DNA of 64,000 bases. Source: Conus ventricosus. Its lineage: Eukaryota > Mollusca > Gastropoda > Neogastropoda > Conidae. Within the stretch, counting starts at the first letter, position 1. Each line of letters starts with the position of its first letter. The translations under genes were made by a program, and so were the position numbers. Shown piece by piece: positions 1 through 12,267 of this stretch. Below the pieces are notes generated by a model that saw nothing but the letters and a program-made list of their open reading frames with translations, was not told the DNA's origin and did not search any database. The stretch spans positions 53,776,236-53,840,235 of the forward strand of contig CM031600.1 in NCBI GenBank assembly GCA_018398815.1. Direction: 5' to 3'.

Positions 1-775
1 TTTTGTGTTTGCGTAACCCGTTGAATTTATATCTAAAACCAGTGTATGCAAATATGAATGACCGAAGCTTGGTCATTAGCAGGTCTTTACACATGTGAAG
101 GTCAATCTGGAAGGTTGGATAATTGCTGTTCACCTTCACTCTCTAGGCAATGCCGGGGCTTGAAACCATGAACTCCACATCAAGAGTCAAGTCTTATAAC
201 CAACATACTGTGCACTTGTTGCATTCCACCATTTAATTTCTTTCTATATCTGTCTTGCTTGTTTTTTGGTGTTTAAGACCCCAGTTTAATCTGTTTTCTG
301 TTGTCCTTTATTGCCACAGTTTCATTCATGCGATACTGTACCTGTTTGTTTTCTAACCTCAAAATGATTGATTTCATTTTTTTTCTTTTTCCGCAGGGTA
401 AAATGATCGGCGTGGCTGTTGGTTGCTTCATTGGGATGTTCCCCCTTCTGTTCTTCACGAGCAACCATGAGAGAGAAGATGAGGCTGCGGCAGATAAAGA
501 TGTCCCAAACGCTTCTGCGACATCTGCTTAGTTCTCGCCAGAGCCTTGCTGACATTTCGTGATGTCTGTTATCTTGGTGTACTGCCTGATGTCTGTAGGT
601 TGTGACAGAGGGTGGCTAGGTATAGAGGTAGAAGCAGTAGCCATTGTTTTAATTCTCTGATTCATCGCATATGTCTTTTGTAAGTGTAAACATGATTGTG
701 TTGATTTTTTTATACTGGCACACAGACACAAGTAAACAAGATACGAACGCTCCTTAATATGCCCCTGGTTTCCCT
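1..775. repeat. Start of contig A, duplicate of 56544-58144
   Basis: This stretch aligns almost base for base with 56544-58144 in the same orientation, including intron, splice site, terminal TMEM65 exon and 3' flank. The main difference is an 824-bp transposon present only in the other copy; its empty target site, TACTGT, is at 206-211 here. Similarity fades after about 735, where the other copy runs into a gap. Overlapping contig ends, allelic copies and a tandem gene duplication all fit. Confidence 0.9.
397..531 (+). CDS. TMEM65: TMEM65 terminal coding exon, first copy
   Basis: A T-rich tract and a ccgcag acceptor precede 44 codons and a TAG stop. The peptide starts GKMIGVAVGCFIGMFPLLFF, which matches the last transmembrane helix of TMEM65, where G-C-x-x-G-M-F-P-L-x-F-F is conserved. 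An acidic polar tail follows. TMEM65 is a small three-helix mitochondrial inner-membrane protein reported to act in sodium-dependent mitochondrial calcium efflux. The exon enters in phase 0, matching the phase left by the exon at 54559-54664. The upstream exons of this copy are not to its left in the window. It is probably the same exon as 57767-57901, seen again through contig overlap or as an allele. Confidence 0.88.
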   Translation, partial: GKMIGVAVGCFIGMFPLLFFTSNHEREDEAAADKDVPNASATSA

Positions 776-3700
776 CCACCTCCCACCACCTGCATATTCC
801 TCCCATACCACCACATAGTCTTCTCCCTCAAAAATCGCTAGCCCAGAATGGCAGGTCGAAAGTAAGAACTGTTTGTTGTGCAGTTTTCACAAGCAGATTA
901 TATGATTTTGTTCTTAGACTGAACAACAGAGTCAACACCTCTGTGTCACTCAATGAGTACTCCACTCCAAACAGAGAAGAAGTAGAATTCCTTTCTTTGC
1001 TGAATTCAAACTAGTATACTGATAATTTGTCTCACACGTTTTGGTCTACACTAGCAAGACCAGTCATATGACATGTAAATGCAAAACAGCAAAAGAACAT
1101 CTTAAAACATTACAGCTGTTTTTGTCGTCAGGTCCAGTCACAAATAATGTTGCTTTGACACATTTCTTCACAATTGCAATATAACTTTCTTGAACAAAGT
1201 AACGATTCTCTCTCTCTCTGAATCTCTTTACAGTAAACATTCCTAACCTAATGCCTTGATGTATGTTTAAACTAGTGACTTTTCTCAGCCCCTTTGCTTT
1301 TAAGGTGAAAAATGGATCTTCTGGACAAGAAACAAACTCAGTATGATTTTCCATCAGCATATATTTGCATCAGTGAAGTCTTTCACTCGGAATACTTTTC
1401 TAAAAGTTAATTGTGCAATATTGTGAAGGATATGTTACCTCTTGCAGTTCCTCATCCAAGAGAAGGATATCTGCTCCCTAAGTCCCTCATTAAGACATTT
1501 ATGATGAGTAGGCTAAAACTATTGCCCAGCCTACTGGTGGGGATGCTAGTTCCTGACATGGTATTCCTCTGAACTGACAAACGGCCTAGTTTTCTCCAGC
1601 TCTGTCCAGAGGTCACCTTCTTATTTTTAACAGCTCTGAGCGCACAAATGTGAGCAATACATGCTCACTTAACATCCTGTCCAACAGAATGCTTAAGTAC
1701 TTTTTACTTTTTCTTTTTGTGTAGGGGAGATGCACAATGTTCAGACACCATAATTATTATCGCAAATGCTTAGGAGCAAAATTAACCAAACTTTTCAACT
1801 CCAGACAAAAATTATATGTTTATGCTATGAACCACAATTTGTGATGCTGGGTTTCTTTTAACAGAAGTCATGATCAAGTGGGTAGACAAACTAACTTAAA
1901 TTTTTAACGCTTGTTATCTGTTAAACAGCAGATGTTGTGTAGTATGGACTAGACCAAGTACAGAGACAGTTCATTTAAAAACTGAAAGAATGAAATCCAT
2001 GAGACAGTGGATATTCACCACATTACTACTTCGCCTCACTTCAACTTTTACAGGCCTTTCTAGGTATCTTCAGATGCTTTACTACATAACTGTTAAGGAG
2101 AAATTTCGTCACAAAGTGCTCAGCAAACTTTAGGAGGGACTGTTCCAAAACAATCCAGTCAGACAACTGGTTGTATTTGTGTCAGTTATTCATGACCAAC
2201 AATACAAGATCCTACCGTAGCAGGATTAGGTCCTGTTGATGGTTGGCTACCTCCACCTCTCATGTCAGCCATGCTAAGTGTTGTCTGTGAGCCAGTGGTT
2301 GTCTGGTCACATCTCATACAGGTCACAAGCGTAAAGTTGGCAGTTCTAGCAGTCTCTGGGCCGAGTCAAAACTATTGACAGTTGTCCTATGTGGTCAGTG
2401 GACATGTGGTTGTATAGGGGTGAGAGGAGAGGGGGTGAGAGGTGGATACTCAGGTGGATAGCACCTGGGAGGGTGGCGTACATTTTTTCTTCGATCAGGA
2501 AACTCGAATTGTGGAAATAATGTTGTGTATGTCTCAGTTCTGTCTAGACAACTTTCCAGTTTTGGCTTAGTTTTTTGTTTACCGTCAGTTGTTCTCAAAG
2601 CAGCAAGATTGAATAGAAACTGAATTGATGCTCTGGCATGTAGGAATACTAAGGAGTGACGATGCCCCAGCAGTCAACAGGTTGATATTTATTTGGTTGT
2701 TTCCAGTGTAACTGTGAGTAAATGTTTGGAAGCACTATACGTTATGAAAGGGTGTTTGAACTTACTAGATTGTCTACTTCAGGAGGGTGAAGAAAACTTC
2801 CAAAGTTTTATTGGATGGTGGGCAGTTTGAAGTTTTATGTCTCGTTGGTGCTGATTCTAAGTAAGCATAATGAATTCTGCATGCAGTGTTGCAGATATTA
2901 ACATGACTAATTTGATTTGAGAATTGATATGAATTTGAAGAGAATACCCGTGGATGTGACAGAACTTGCTCAGATCTGATGTCCGTGGTTTGTGTGTGTT
3001 GTGTGAGTTCTTGTTCATGTGTATGTGACTGTTCAGAAACATATTCTTTTGAGAAAACAACGAAAGAGATTTTTTCTCAACAATTTATCATTTTTTGTTC
3101 AGTGACAGTGGGTCTTAAGGTATTGTGATGGCTGCTTGGGCAGTCAAAGATCACCGGAGCCCTGTGTCCTCAGCGTTGCCTGAACAGCGAAGTTGCTGTA
3201 ACCAGTCCAGTCCTCTTGTGTTGTCAGACAAGGACTTCGTTGGTCAACCACTAGATACATCCACGCTGACTGTGCCCTGTAGACTTGTCTTTGGGTGTCA
3301 CAGTGAGATACAGGCCCCTAACAGCAAGTTACAGCACAATATGATCACAAGATCTTCGTGTCTACCACCTTATGTGCTGGGCTAAGTGTTTTTGTTTTAT
3401 TTGTAAGAGATCAGAGAACTTTCGTCTGAAGCATTTAATCTCAAGTGCCTGATATGAAGAATACTTTACAAAAATTGAGTGCATCAATTCTTTTTTTTAA
3501 ATATCTATGACAATAGACTAGAAGTTCTATACTTTCTGCAAGGTGATGGATTATTTTTGTTCTTTTTAATTTGTTACTGAGTTTTGCTATACATTGCTTT
3601 TGTGAGGCTTAATGTGGAAGAGTTGGATATGACTCTGTTGGTTGTGATATTTTTCCAACTTGGTGATCATTATTTACATGGAGCCTAGTAATGTCAACTT

Positions 3701-4003
3701 TTTTTGTTTCATGGGCTGAAGTTCATTGCTGGGATAAAAAAAATGTTGAAATACTTTTGTGACCTAACAACACTGTTGTTTCGTTACACAGAATTACATC
3801 ATATTTTGAATGTATCTCTGCCAGTTTATCTGTACAGATTTTGTTATTTTCATTGCTGTCTGTATAACTTTTGGCACAGGATTTATCACTTTTAGAGGTT
3901 TTGTCCATATCAGTCTTGTTGTTGTTGTTTTGTTCTTGGTTGATATGAGGTCAATCATTTCCTGTTTTTGGAACATTCCTTCACACATATGCCAAATGAG
4001 GAA
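532..4003. other. AT-rich non-coding sequence after TMEM65 stop
   Basis: This is either TMEM65 3' UTR or intergenic sequence. No exon with protein similarity, RNA gene or well-bounded repeat was recognised. Short ORFs here look like chance. Confidence 0.5.
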
Positions 4004-4072
4004 GATAAGATAAGATAAGATAATGTTGCTTATAGCCCAGCCGACCGCAAAGGGCCACATCAGGCTACACTA
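4004..4072 (-). mobile_element. Minimal LINE 3'-end insertion (about 65 bp)
   Basis: A (GATAA)n run leads into AATGTTGCTTATAGCCCAGC and a block ending GGGCCACATCAGG. This is the reverse complement of the last 55-60 bp of the LINE ending at 46525, including its (TTATC)n tail. It is an extremely 5'-truncated copy or a SINE sharing that 3' end. I found no clean target-site duplication. Confidence 0.75.
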
Positions 4073-4648
4073 TATGGTGTCAAACAATATTAGAATTTTG
4101 CTCTTAAAACTGGTTGTGTATACTTCTGGTTCTAAATGTCCAAGGGAAAAAAAAGAGGTTTAATGCCTTTATGTGTTCCTAATATTTAGACTTGTTTGTA
4201 CTTTTTGAAGCTCTTTTTCAAATGTTTGTGACCGTCTGTTCTTTCACAGTAGTGTCTGAAGTGTAGGATCTCATTGTGCTCATTTTACAAGCATGTAGAA
4301 TCTCTGCAGTTTTGTTTCTTTTTTCTTTTCTTTCTTCTTATTTTTTCTCTTTTACTCAAAATTTTGGGTATTGGAGTGGTAAAACATATAGAAGATGTCC
4401 TTTGGATAAGATGCTCTTTTTTATTTTGTACAACAAATTTTGGTTTACGCAAGTTAAACATTGCATACTTGTTATGTCCATTGAAATGATGTCATTTTGC
4501 ATGACAGCTTGTTATTGCTTTTGACTACTTTAACTTCATAAACTGTCATTTTGATAATATGTCTTTTCAATGTTTTAAATCATTTAGCACAGAACAAACA
4601 AGTGTACTTGTCCTGTTTTCAAGATGGTAGGATCACTGAAATGTGCTT

Positions 4649-5043
4649 GGGGTGCCGATAATAGCTCAGTTGGTAGAGCGCCGAACGCGTGATCCTGGGG
4701 TTGAGGGTTCGAATTTCGGTATAGGGGATTTTTCCCTCGGAGTAACATTGTTCTGACTCCATTCCCCATATAGTCCTTCGAATGAGACTATAAACCGAGG
4801 TTCCGTGTGTGAACGCAACGCTATAACATCTTGCACACACGTCAAATCCCATCACCAACTTTCGAAGAGAAGGCCATTTGGCCGTTGGTATGGATGACAT
4901 GTGACATATAGCATGCACCTTCCCCGAAGATGGAGTATGGCTGCCTTAATGGCAGGATAAAAAAGGGTCATACACACAAAACTCCACTGCCTGGGAGTGT
5001 CCGCATGAGTATCAGCCTGCGTACGCAGAAAGAAAGAAAGAAG
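4649..5043 (+). mobile_element. Full-length tRNA-derived SINE with TSD
   Basis: The 14-bp direct repeat ACTGAAATGTGCTT flanks the element at 4635-4648 and 5044-5057. The head is tRNA-like, with a box A region (TAGCTCAGTTGG at 4662) and a box B region (GGTTCGAATTT at 4706). A body of about 300 bp ends in CTGCGTACGCAG and an AAAG-repeat tail. Copies of the family are at 37584-37982 and 38993-39125. Transcription by RNA polymerase III is expected for the family. Confidence 0.92.
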
Positions 5044-5057
5044 ACTGAAATGTGCTT

Positions 5058-6900
5058 ATTTAACAATTGTCTGACTGTGTGTTTTTGTTTGCATATCAAC
5101 TCCAGCTCCAGCAGTGATAATGTTTTGTCATGGGGATTATCCAAAGTGAATGTGTCTGTGTGTTGCTGATTGAGATGTGATTAAATAAACACATTGTCTA
5201 CATATGCCCATTTTGTGCACTTAGCAGACTTAAACACTGTTGATTATTCACTTAATAATGTATTATTTGTTTAAAAAAAAGTATATGCAAGTGCAATGCT
5301 TGATACTGCCTTTTCACGAATGTAATATTGAAATTATACAGCAGAAAATCACGGCTATTGGTGCAGTTGATTTTGATATTGAAGGGTATTTTGTGGAACA
5401 TGATGCCACTATTCCTCTCTAGTTTCAATCGCTGTGCCCAGAGTATTTTCCCTTGTCAACCATGCAAACCTGATGAATGTGTGCTGTTGGGGAAAATAAT
5501 GAAAACAACACTTAAAAGATAGACATTTGATGGTTAATTCGTTAGAATAGTGTATGCTGTTCTGTATTACTGCTAAACCACTTTTGCTTGTGAATTTCAA
5601 ACTTAGTATGTCGCCATATGGTTCAAATGTAAAGTTTGATTCTCATTTATGAACGTGGAAGGCCAGCATGTTATGAAGATGCAGACGTTGGCATTAGCAA
5701 GTTGAAACCACAAAATTTTGTGTTATTATTCATTTGCATGTAGAAGTTTAATTACCTGTATGTCATTTTCAATATACTATTCAAAACAATTGGTACTTGA
5801 AAGAAATTCACACAGGCACACAACTTTACAACACTAACTGTTAAAAAAGGTGAAATATGTTGCTGTTAATGGTGAATAAGGACTATTGAAATATGTTGCT
5901 GTTAATGGTGAATAAGGACTATCTTGTAAGTGTTGGTTTCAATTATTTCGTGCTCTTCACCTTACAAGGATGAATTACACTGAGTGAGTGTTGAACACAT
6001 CTGTCATGAAGAAGATGCTACAATAAACTCTTTCATTCCTACTTTTCTATGAACCATTACTTCCTCTTGTTCCTAGATGCTTATAATATGAGTATTCCTT
6101 TCATTCCTGGATTTAGAGAAAAAAAGAAGAAGTGTAAAGTGAGAACTGCCATGTATGCAGTAGCAAACTAGCCAGAATAGAGCGGCGGCCACTTCCCACT
6201 CTGTAGGGGCTGTCTGGCATCCATTCCATTCATAAACACTGGCCCGCAAGTGACCTGGTCATGAGTTGTTACCGATGACACGACTTTGCGCAAAGTTCAA
6301 AGCGCTTACCGCGAGAACCAATTTTCAGGGCTGCAGGAAGGAAAGGAGGGTTTTGTGCTGCCCGGTTTTCCGGGCTGCAGGAAGGAAGGGTACAGTTTCT
6401 GCAAACCGGAAAACTGGGCTGTAGGGATGAAAAAGTTAACACAACATGCCAGTTTTTGTGATATTTTCAGTACAACACCTAGTATAACAATAACATGTAT
6501 AAATGTGCATGCATATGTGCATATGCTTTTCTTTCTGTGATAGATTGTAGCAAAGAAAAAAACAAACAACAACAACGAAGACTGTTTTGAGGAAAAAACA
6601 CATTGGGTTCCTTCTATCACTCAAGGATTTAGTTGGATTTTTTTCCAGTTGTGAAAGGTGTTTGTTTACTTTTTGTTTCATATTCGTTTCAACATTATCG
6701 TGTTTTGAAAATACTGAAGTCTTTTAAACAATTAAAAAAAAATTTAAAACAAAGGAATTGAATGAAGGTTAAAGTATATCACTGCATTTTGGAAATTATT
6801 TACAGCTAAATACTGTGGCCTTAAAGTGATGGGGTGAGAGAGAAAATAATGTTCTTGTTGTGTTTGTTTGCAAATAGGTGGATTTTTTTTTTAGATACTT
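5058..6900. other. Non-coding sequence with a 36-bp tandem duplication
   Basis: Mostly AT-rich unique sequence. A perfect 36-bp tandem duplication lies at 5852-5923. From 6320 to 6385 a short GGGCTGCAGGAAGGAA motif is repeated. No gene recognised. Confidence 0.5.
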
Positions 6901-6917
6901 CAGTGACATATTGTTTG

Positions 6918-7160
6918 CAAATTGGTGTTCATTCGGAGATACGTCAGCAAATTTGTGTTCATTTGGAGATACTTCAGTGGACACATTGTTTGCAAACAGG
7001 TGTTCATTTGGAGATACTTCAGTGGACACATTGTTTGCAAATAGGTGTTCATTTGGAGATAATTCCGTGGACACATTGTTTGCAATAGTGTTCATTTGGA
7101 GATAATTCCGACACATTGTTTGCAAATGTGTTCATTTGGAGATACTTCAGTGGACACAAA
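6918..7160. repeat. 45-bp minisatellite, about 6 copies
   Basis: The core GTGTTCATTTGGAGATA recurs with a unit of about 45 bp; the last two units have small deletions. ORFs across it are repeat artefacts. Confidence 0.9.
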
Positions 7161-9600
7161 ATGATGATGAAATGAAGATGAGCTGGCCTGAATGTTTCGA
7201 TAAATCACATCCAGACTTATGAAAGATTGACTTTGGTGACAAGTGTAAAGTCTTATTTCCAGCCAAACATTTGTGGTTTTAGTCTGCACAAATGCTCCAG
7301 AAACTTTTTTTAGCAGTATCATTTGGAAACCCGATGTAACATAACCAGTTACAGTGCATTTTATTTTCTTCACTGTTGTAAAGAACATAAAATAACTGAT
7401 GTGATTTCTCAGAGCTTCTGAAACTGTCATGTGCTTCAGACTCATGTCTGGCATATATAGGTAAATGAACTTTCTTCAAAGTGTCTTTGAGAGAAGGAGA
7501 GTTTTTAATTGAACATTATGCAAATCCGATGCGACTTATGATCATAAAGATGTTTTTTTGCTTCACTTTTTATGAAAGTTCATAAAAACTGAATGTTGAT
7601 TGCTTGATTTAGCATTTCATTGTTTCATTCACTCTCTGACTAATAGTGTGTGTGTTTTTTCATCATGCATTCACATTGCATTTAATGGAGTTTTATGTTT
7701 GTGTGTGTATGTTTTTCATTAACCCTGTTGTGCTCAGCATATGCCTGCCTTGGTCCACTCATTTCAATACCGACTCTCTCTCGTTCTCTCTCTCTCGTTC
7801 TCTCTCTCTTGGTGTGCACATATCAGTCATATACTTACACATTGCCTTGAATGTGCATTTGATTGGTTTGTTTGATCATCACTCTGATTCATTTTTTCTG
7901 CTGTCATTGTTACTGTTATAATTGTCATCGTCATGAGCATCATTAGCACTAATGTCAGCATTAGCCTTACCATGAATTTCATTGTGTGATATGTTATTGA
8001 ACTGTATATCATATCATGTAATGTCAAGTTGCAGAGTCCCTTTTTTCACTCTCTCTTTTATACATCAGCAATTTGTAGATGCGTTGTTCTGCCTTGTTTT
8101 GACTCTTTTCCCTCCCCTTTCCTGCCTTATTTCTGGAGCATGGGAATTTCTAGTAATGATTCAATCGTTTTCTTATCAGAACATAACACATATTTTTTTT
8201 TGTTATTTCCTTATTGGCCTTAACCTTAAGTTGTGTCAGTGTTTAAAACCCCTTGACTACATAAAATGTAGTAACTTTACTCGGTTTTGATGTTGTTATG
8301 TGCCCACCAACATCATCCGTATGCACATTCCACCCACACAGCTTTAAGGGAAGGAGCAATGCAGACAGCTGGGACCAGTCAGAGAACTGACCTTAGTCTG
8401 CGTCACTTCTATGATCTAAGCCAGCCACTGATGTACTTATCATTAGGAAAGGTCTAGGAGGTTTGTGTGCAATCCAGCAGGATGAAGTGAAATGCCATGT
8501 CGACAGCAGGTCAGCTGATGCAAAATGTGCATGTGGACTACGTGCGACCAAAACTATGTGATCTGTATGAAGCTACCAGCTTCTTTTATGCTGAAGCATT
8601 TTCTGCTGATAATGTGTGGTTCCAAGCCATATGCTGTCATCACTCTTTTTAACTAATGATAGCCTCCATTATAAAATGAACCATTATCTGTAGTGTTGCA
8701 TGCAGAAATACCCATGACGTATCTGTAAAGTTTCATGATTAAAAGAAAAAAAAAAAGCACTGTTATTTTCATTTTATGTGAAAAATGGATTGATTCATTC
8801 TGACATTGCACAGAAAATATTACGACAATCAAGTGACTGATACAAACTAAAAACTCAATGAAGCCTACAGGAAACTTAAGCAGTGCAATGCTCATATGAG
8901 GATTGCCTGCACCTATGATTTGTTGATAGCATAATGATCTTCATTCTTCTGAAATGGGGTTCAAACCTCTGAAGACAAAGTGTGGCTGCTAGAGTGGGGA
9001 GGTCATTGTAGACAGCTGTACATTCAGTCCTCTCACCTTATGGAATACTTTCCATGGCTTAACATTGCATTATGACAGTGTGTTAATTCAGTATATATAC
9101 CATGCGACTCCTACAGTAATCAGATGAAGATTATGTAGAAATAAACTCGTTAATCTTATTACTTCGGATTTTTGTTGTGTTTTTGCTCTTGTTCCTGCAG
9201 CTGCTACTATTTTGATATATTGTAGACAGGTAGAGAGGGTCAGCAAAGTAAAAAAAAAAACACTTGTTTTTCTTCAAGTTCTTTTTCTCAATTTTGATAT
9301 AAATGCCCTAATTTTTTCCTCATTTTCTTTCACTCACAAATCCTCTCGACAACTTCCGCTTTTTTTTTTTCTTTCTGTTTAATCTGTGCCAGATCATCGT
9401 TGTGATGATGGAGGAATTGTTAGCCTGCGCTTGTTGTCCCCCCACTGCTTTTCATTTTCTTTGCCGACTTGAGGAATCTGTCAGGACAGAACAGTTGTGG
9501 AATATAAAATTAATACTAAGGCTGAACCATGACAGTGTTGTTATCTTTCATTTACACTTTTTTACCTCATGTGTGTTTGGGTGTTCCAAGCAAGATTGTG
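7161..9600. other. AT-rich sequence without recognised genes
   Basis: T-rich and CT-rich low-complexity patches are present, for example near 7770-7810 and 9240-9370. No splice-bounded coding segment with family similarity was found. Confidence 0.45.
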
Positions 9601-9649
9601 GGTGTCAGGCACATTATATCTCTCGGTCTATCAGTCTATCTGTCTATCG

Positions 9650-9705
9650 GTCTGTCTGTCTCTCTCTCTCCGTCTCTCTCTCTCTGTCTCTTTCTCTCCC
9701 TCTTT

Positions 9706-9773
<68 letters not shown>

Positions 9774-9775
9774 AT

Positions 9776-9822
<47 letters not shown>
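9650..9822. repeat. (CT)n-(TG)n-(TA)n compound microsatellite
   Basis: Adjacent dinucleotide runs lie directly beyond the 3' end of the minus-strand Penelope-like copy. Confidence 0.95.
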
Positions 9823-9824
<2 letters not shown>

Positions 9825-9854
9825 AAAAATATTTTAAAATGAAGTGCTAAAATT

Positions 9855-9909
9855 CATCTACAAGCTTGTTTCAAGATCTATACATGTGTACATATCTCTC
9901 CTCAGGATG
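9855..9909 (-). ncRNA. Hammerhead ribozyme motif in PLE 3' region (left arm)
   Basis: Read on the minus strand, stem I (CATC pairing with GATG) encloses CTGAGGA, a long stem II hairpin, GAAA, a minimal stem III (CAAGCTTG) and then TA before the predicted cleavage point. All invariant core positions are present: CUGANGA, GAAA and UH. It is the inverted copy of the motif at 10925-10979. Type I hammerheads with very short stem III are known from Penelope-like elements. Confidence 0.75.
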
Positions 9910-10144
9910 TCTCTTTTTTGTGGCACGCCAACGGTCTTTTATGCGTGCGGACCTGATCTTGTCTCTGTGTGTGCAGGTTTCGTTTGCTGCACGTGAGGTC
10001 TGTGTGTGTGTGTGTGTGTTTTATATATTAAATATATTTTTTTTCTTTTTTTTTTTTCTTTCTTTTTTTTTTTTTTTTTTTTTTTCTTTCTTTTTTTTTT
10101 CTTTTTTTTCTTTCTTTTTTTTTTTTTTCTCCCCTTCCGGGCTG

Positions 10145-10575
10145 TCAGGTGGAATGTGCTAGCAAAGATTTCCACTTGTGCCTGCAATTATTCACTATTT
10201 CTACTTTTGTGTTCAGAGTTGCTAAGTATGGTTTGCATAATATTAACCATTTTTCTGTGGAACATAGGTTGCATTTTTTGGAAATATTGTTGTATGGTGT
10301 TGCTCTTTTTATGATTTTCCATGATATGCTGTAGTCTATTTTTTTATCTTTGAGTTTCCAAATGTATTTACTCAGTTCTGTTTGATTTTTGTATTTGTCA
10401 TGTTTAAATGACTGTTTATGGTTTGCGTATCTGGTTTTGAAAGTGTTTTCAGTAATCCCTATGTATGTTTCTTTTTCATTTTCTGATATTACCGTAGCTT
10501 GGTATACAATATTGCTGTGAAGGCATTTGTTGCTTAGGGGGCACTGTTCTTTTTTGGTGCAGTTGCAAGATGTCC
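10145..10575 (-). pseudogene. Penelope-like GIY-YIG endonuclease domain, 5'-truncated
   Basis: An open frame of about 143 codons on the minus strand ends in TGA at 10145-10147. From the N-terminus it has a zinc-binding C-x-C and CPL-x4-C cluster, then NIVYQATV, then TYIGIT with a downstream R and NHK (the GIY-YIG catalytic core), then TELSKYIW. It ends with a C-x2-C motif (KKCNLC) followed by EKWLIL and the terminal CRHKWKSLL. In these retroelements the domain nicks target DNA to prime reverse transcription. The frame is undamaged, but the reverse transcriptase that should precede it is missing, because the element turns into its inverted copy at about 10576. Confidence 0.88.
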
Positions 10576-10576
10576 T

Positions 10577-10774
10577 AAAATAGACTACAGCATATCATGG
10601 AAAATCATAAAAAGAGCAACACCATACAACAATATTTTTAAAAAATGCAACCTATGTTCCACAGAAAAATGGTTAATATTATGCAAACCATACTTGGCAA
10701 CTCTGAACACAAAAGTAGAAATAGTGAATAATTGCAGGCACAAGTGGAAATCTTTGCTAGCACATTCCACCTGA
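10577..10774 (+). pseudogene. Second PLE endonuclease C-terminus (inverted copy)
   Basis: The plus strand encodes the last 60 or so residues of the same endonuclease, from the IDYSISWKII region through KKCNLC to CRHKWKSLL and a TGA at 10772-10774. It matches the minus-strand copy with a few substitutions. The catalytic GIY-YIG half is absent. Confidence 0.85.
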
Positions 10775-10924
10775 CAGGCCCAGAGGGAAAAAACAACAAC
10801 AAACAAACAAAAAAACCCACACACACACACAGACCTCACGTGCAGCAAACGAAACCCGCACACACAGAGACAAGATCAGATCCCGCACGCCATAAAAGAC
10901 CGTTGGCGTGTCACAAAAAAGAGA

Positions 10925-10979
10925 CATCCTGAGGAGAGATATGTACACATGTATAGATCTTGAAACAAGCTTGTAGATG
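10925..10979 (+). ncRNA. Hammerhead ribozyme motif in PLE 3' region (right arm)
   Basis: CATC (stem I) precedes CTGAGGA at 10929-10935. A 26-nt stem II follows, in which 10 of 11 positions can pair, with a G-U closing pair and one A-G mismatch. Then come GAAA at 10962-10965, the palindromic stem III CAAGCTTG, TA at 10974-10975 and GATG closing stem I. Predicted cleavage is after 10975. The core is complete for a type I hammerhead. Confidence 0.78.
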
Positions 10980-11010
10980 AATTTTAGCACTTCATTTTAA
11001 AAATATTTTT

Positions 11011-11360
11011 AACAAATGTTGCTCCCCAAGGGGTTGAGCTTTTTCAGATTTTTAAGGACGTTTTAATACTGTTCATGATATATATATATATATAATATAT
11101 ATATAATTTTCCCTTCCATTTTTTTAAACCTGGCTTATCCTGGTTATGATTTTGTAGTTGTTGATGTGCTTTACCATCAGATATTTTCTAGATTTTTGTT
11201 GCTGCTGTTGTTATTTTGGTCTAACCTGTGACCAGCATTACATTTGATTCTTTTTCAGTTTTGAAAGTTATTTATTAGATTATAACTGGGACTGAGAATT
11301 AAAAAAAAATGAGCTGAAAGAATGTTCTGAGTTTTGATGAGCAAAGTCTGTATTGTAATT

Positions 11361-11418
<58 letters not shown>

Positions 11419-11827
11419 CATCCCCTCCTCCCCCAAAAAAAACAAATCAAATGTAAGTACTCCTTAAGGAGTGTGCATTACAAAATGAATACTACAAATC
11501 TGTTGTCAGCAAATATTGTACAAATGGGAAGATGCTTCCTGTCTTCAGCCTGAGATGGTGGCATGCAAGTTTCTTCCCGAAATTTAAAAACAACAAATCC
11601 TTGTCTAATAAATTGTAATTTAGAGTTGAAGTGTCATCAGCCAAGAAATCTGAACTACACAGGGGTCTGCAAAATGGTGGAACAGTTCCCATGTGTCATT
11701 TCCAGTATCACAATTCAAAAGCTACCATGAGTGAATGTCTCAAACATCCTGGTGGAATTTTTCATGTATAGTTTGTTTTGGGCTTCCCGCCTTCTATTTC
11801 CCTCCCCCCCCCCCCCTCCCCCCGCCA

Positions 11828-11862
<35 letters not shown>

Positions 11863-12230
11863 GTCCTCCCCAACGTGTGGCGCGACATTTTGAACCCTCA
11901 CATCTATACACGCGCACAAGGTTCAGGCATTGACGTAAAAATGAGGTGTTTCTAAAAATAACCACCTACTCGGGAATTTCCGGTTTCCGTTTCCCAAGGA
12001 ACGTTCTGTTGCATAGTGAAGTGGTCGATCACTTGCTCGCTATTGGGGGATGGGAAGCGAGAGTGAGAGGGGCGATGGAGGGGGGAAAAGGGAGGTTTGG
12101 AGGGAGGTGTAGTGGTTGCCGAGCGGTTAAGGCAACTGTTCTTTTTTTTCGGTTTTCTTGTGCGTGCGCGCGCGCGCGGGGGTAGTGTGTGTGTGTGTTC
12201 ATAGACAAGAGCTGCGTACTCCAAATAATC

Positions 12231-12267
<37 letters not shown>

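Larger units (their letters stand above)
9838..11010. mobile_element. Head-to-head pair of 5'-truncated Penelope-like elements
   Basis: A long inverted repeat: 9838-10345 matches the reverse complement of 10577-11010. The 230-bp spacer encodes the N-terminal half of a GIY-YIG endonuclease on the minus strand and reads without a break into the left arm. The right arm repeats only the C-terminal half and the 3' region. Both copies lack the reverse transcriptase. Inverted, 5'-truncated insertions are typical of Penelope-like elements. The left arm also carries a T-rich expansion (10040-10130) where the right arm has a short A-rich stretch. Confidence 0.88.

Noticed and set aside
4649..4720. Functional tRNA gene
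   Set aside because: The tRNA-like head is continuous with a SINE body and flanked by the SINE target duplication.
6918..7160. CRISPR-like array
   Set aside because: Units are contiguous tandem copies without unique spacers, in a eukaryotic context.
12117..12141. tRNA gene
   Set aside because: Only a D-arm-like 5' half is present, with no anticodon arm, box B or acceptor pairing; probably a truncated SINE head.
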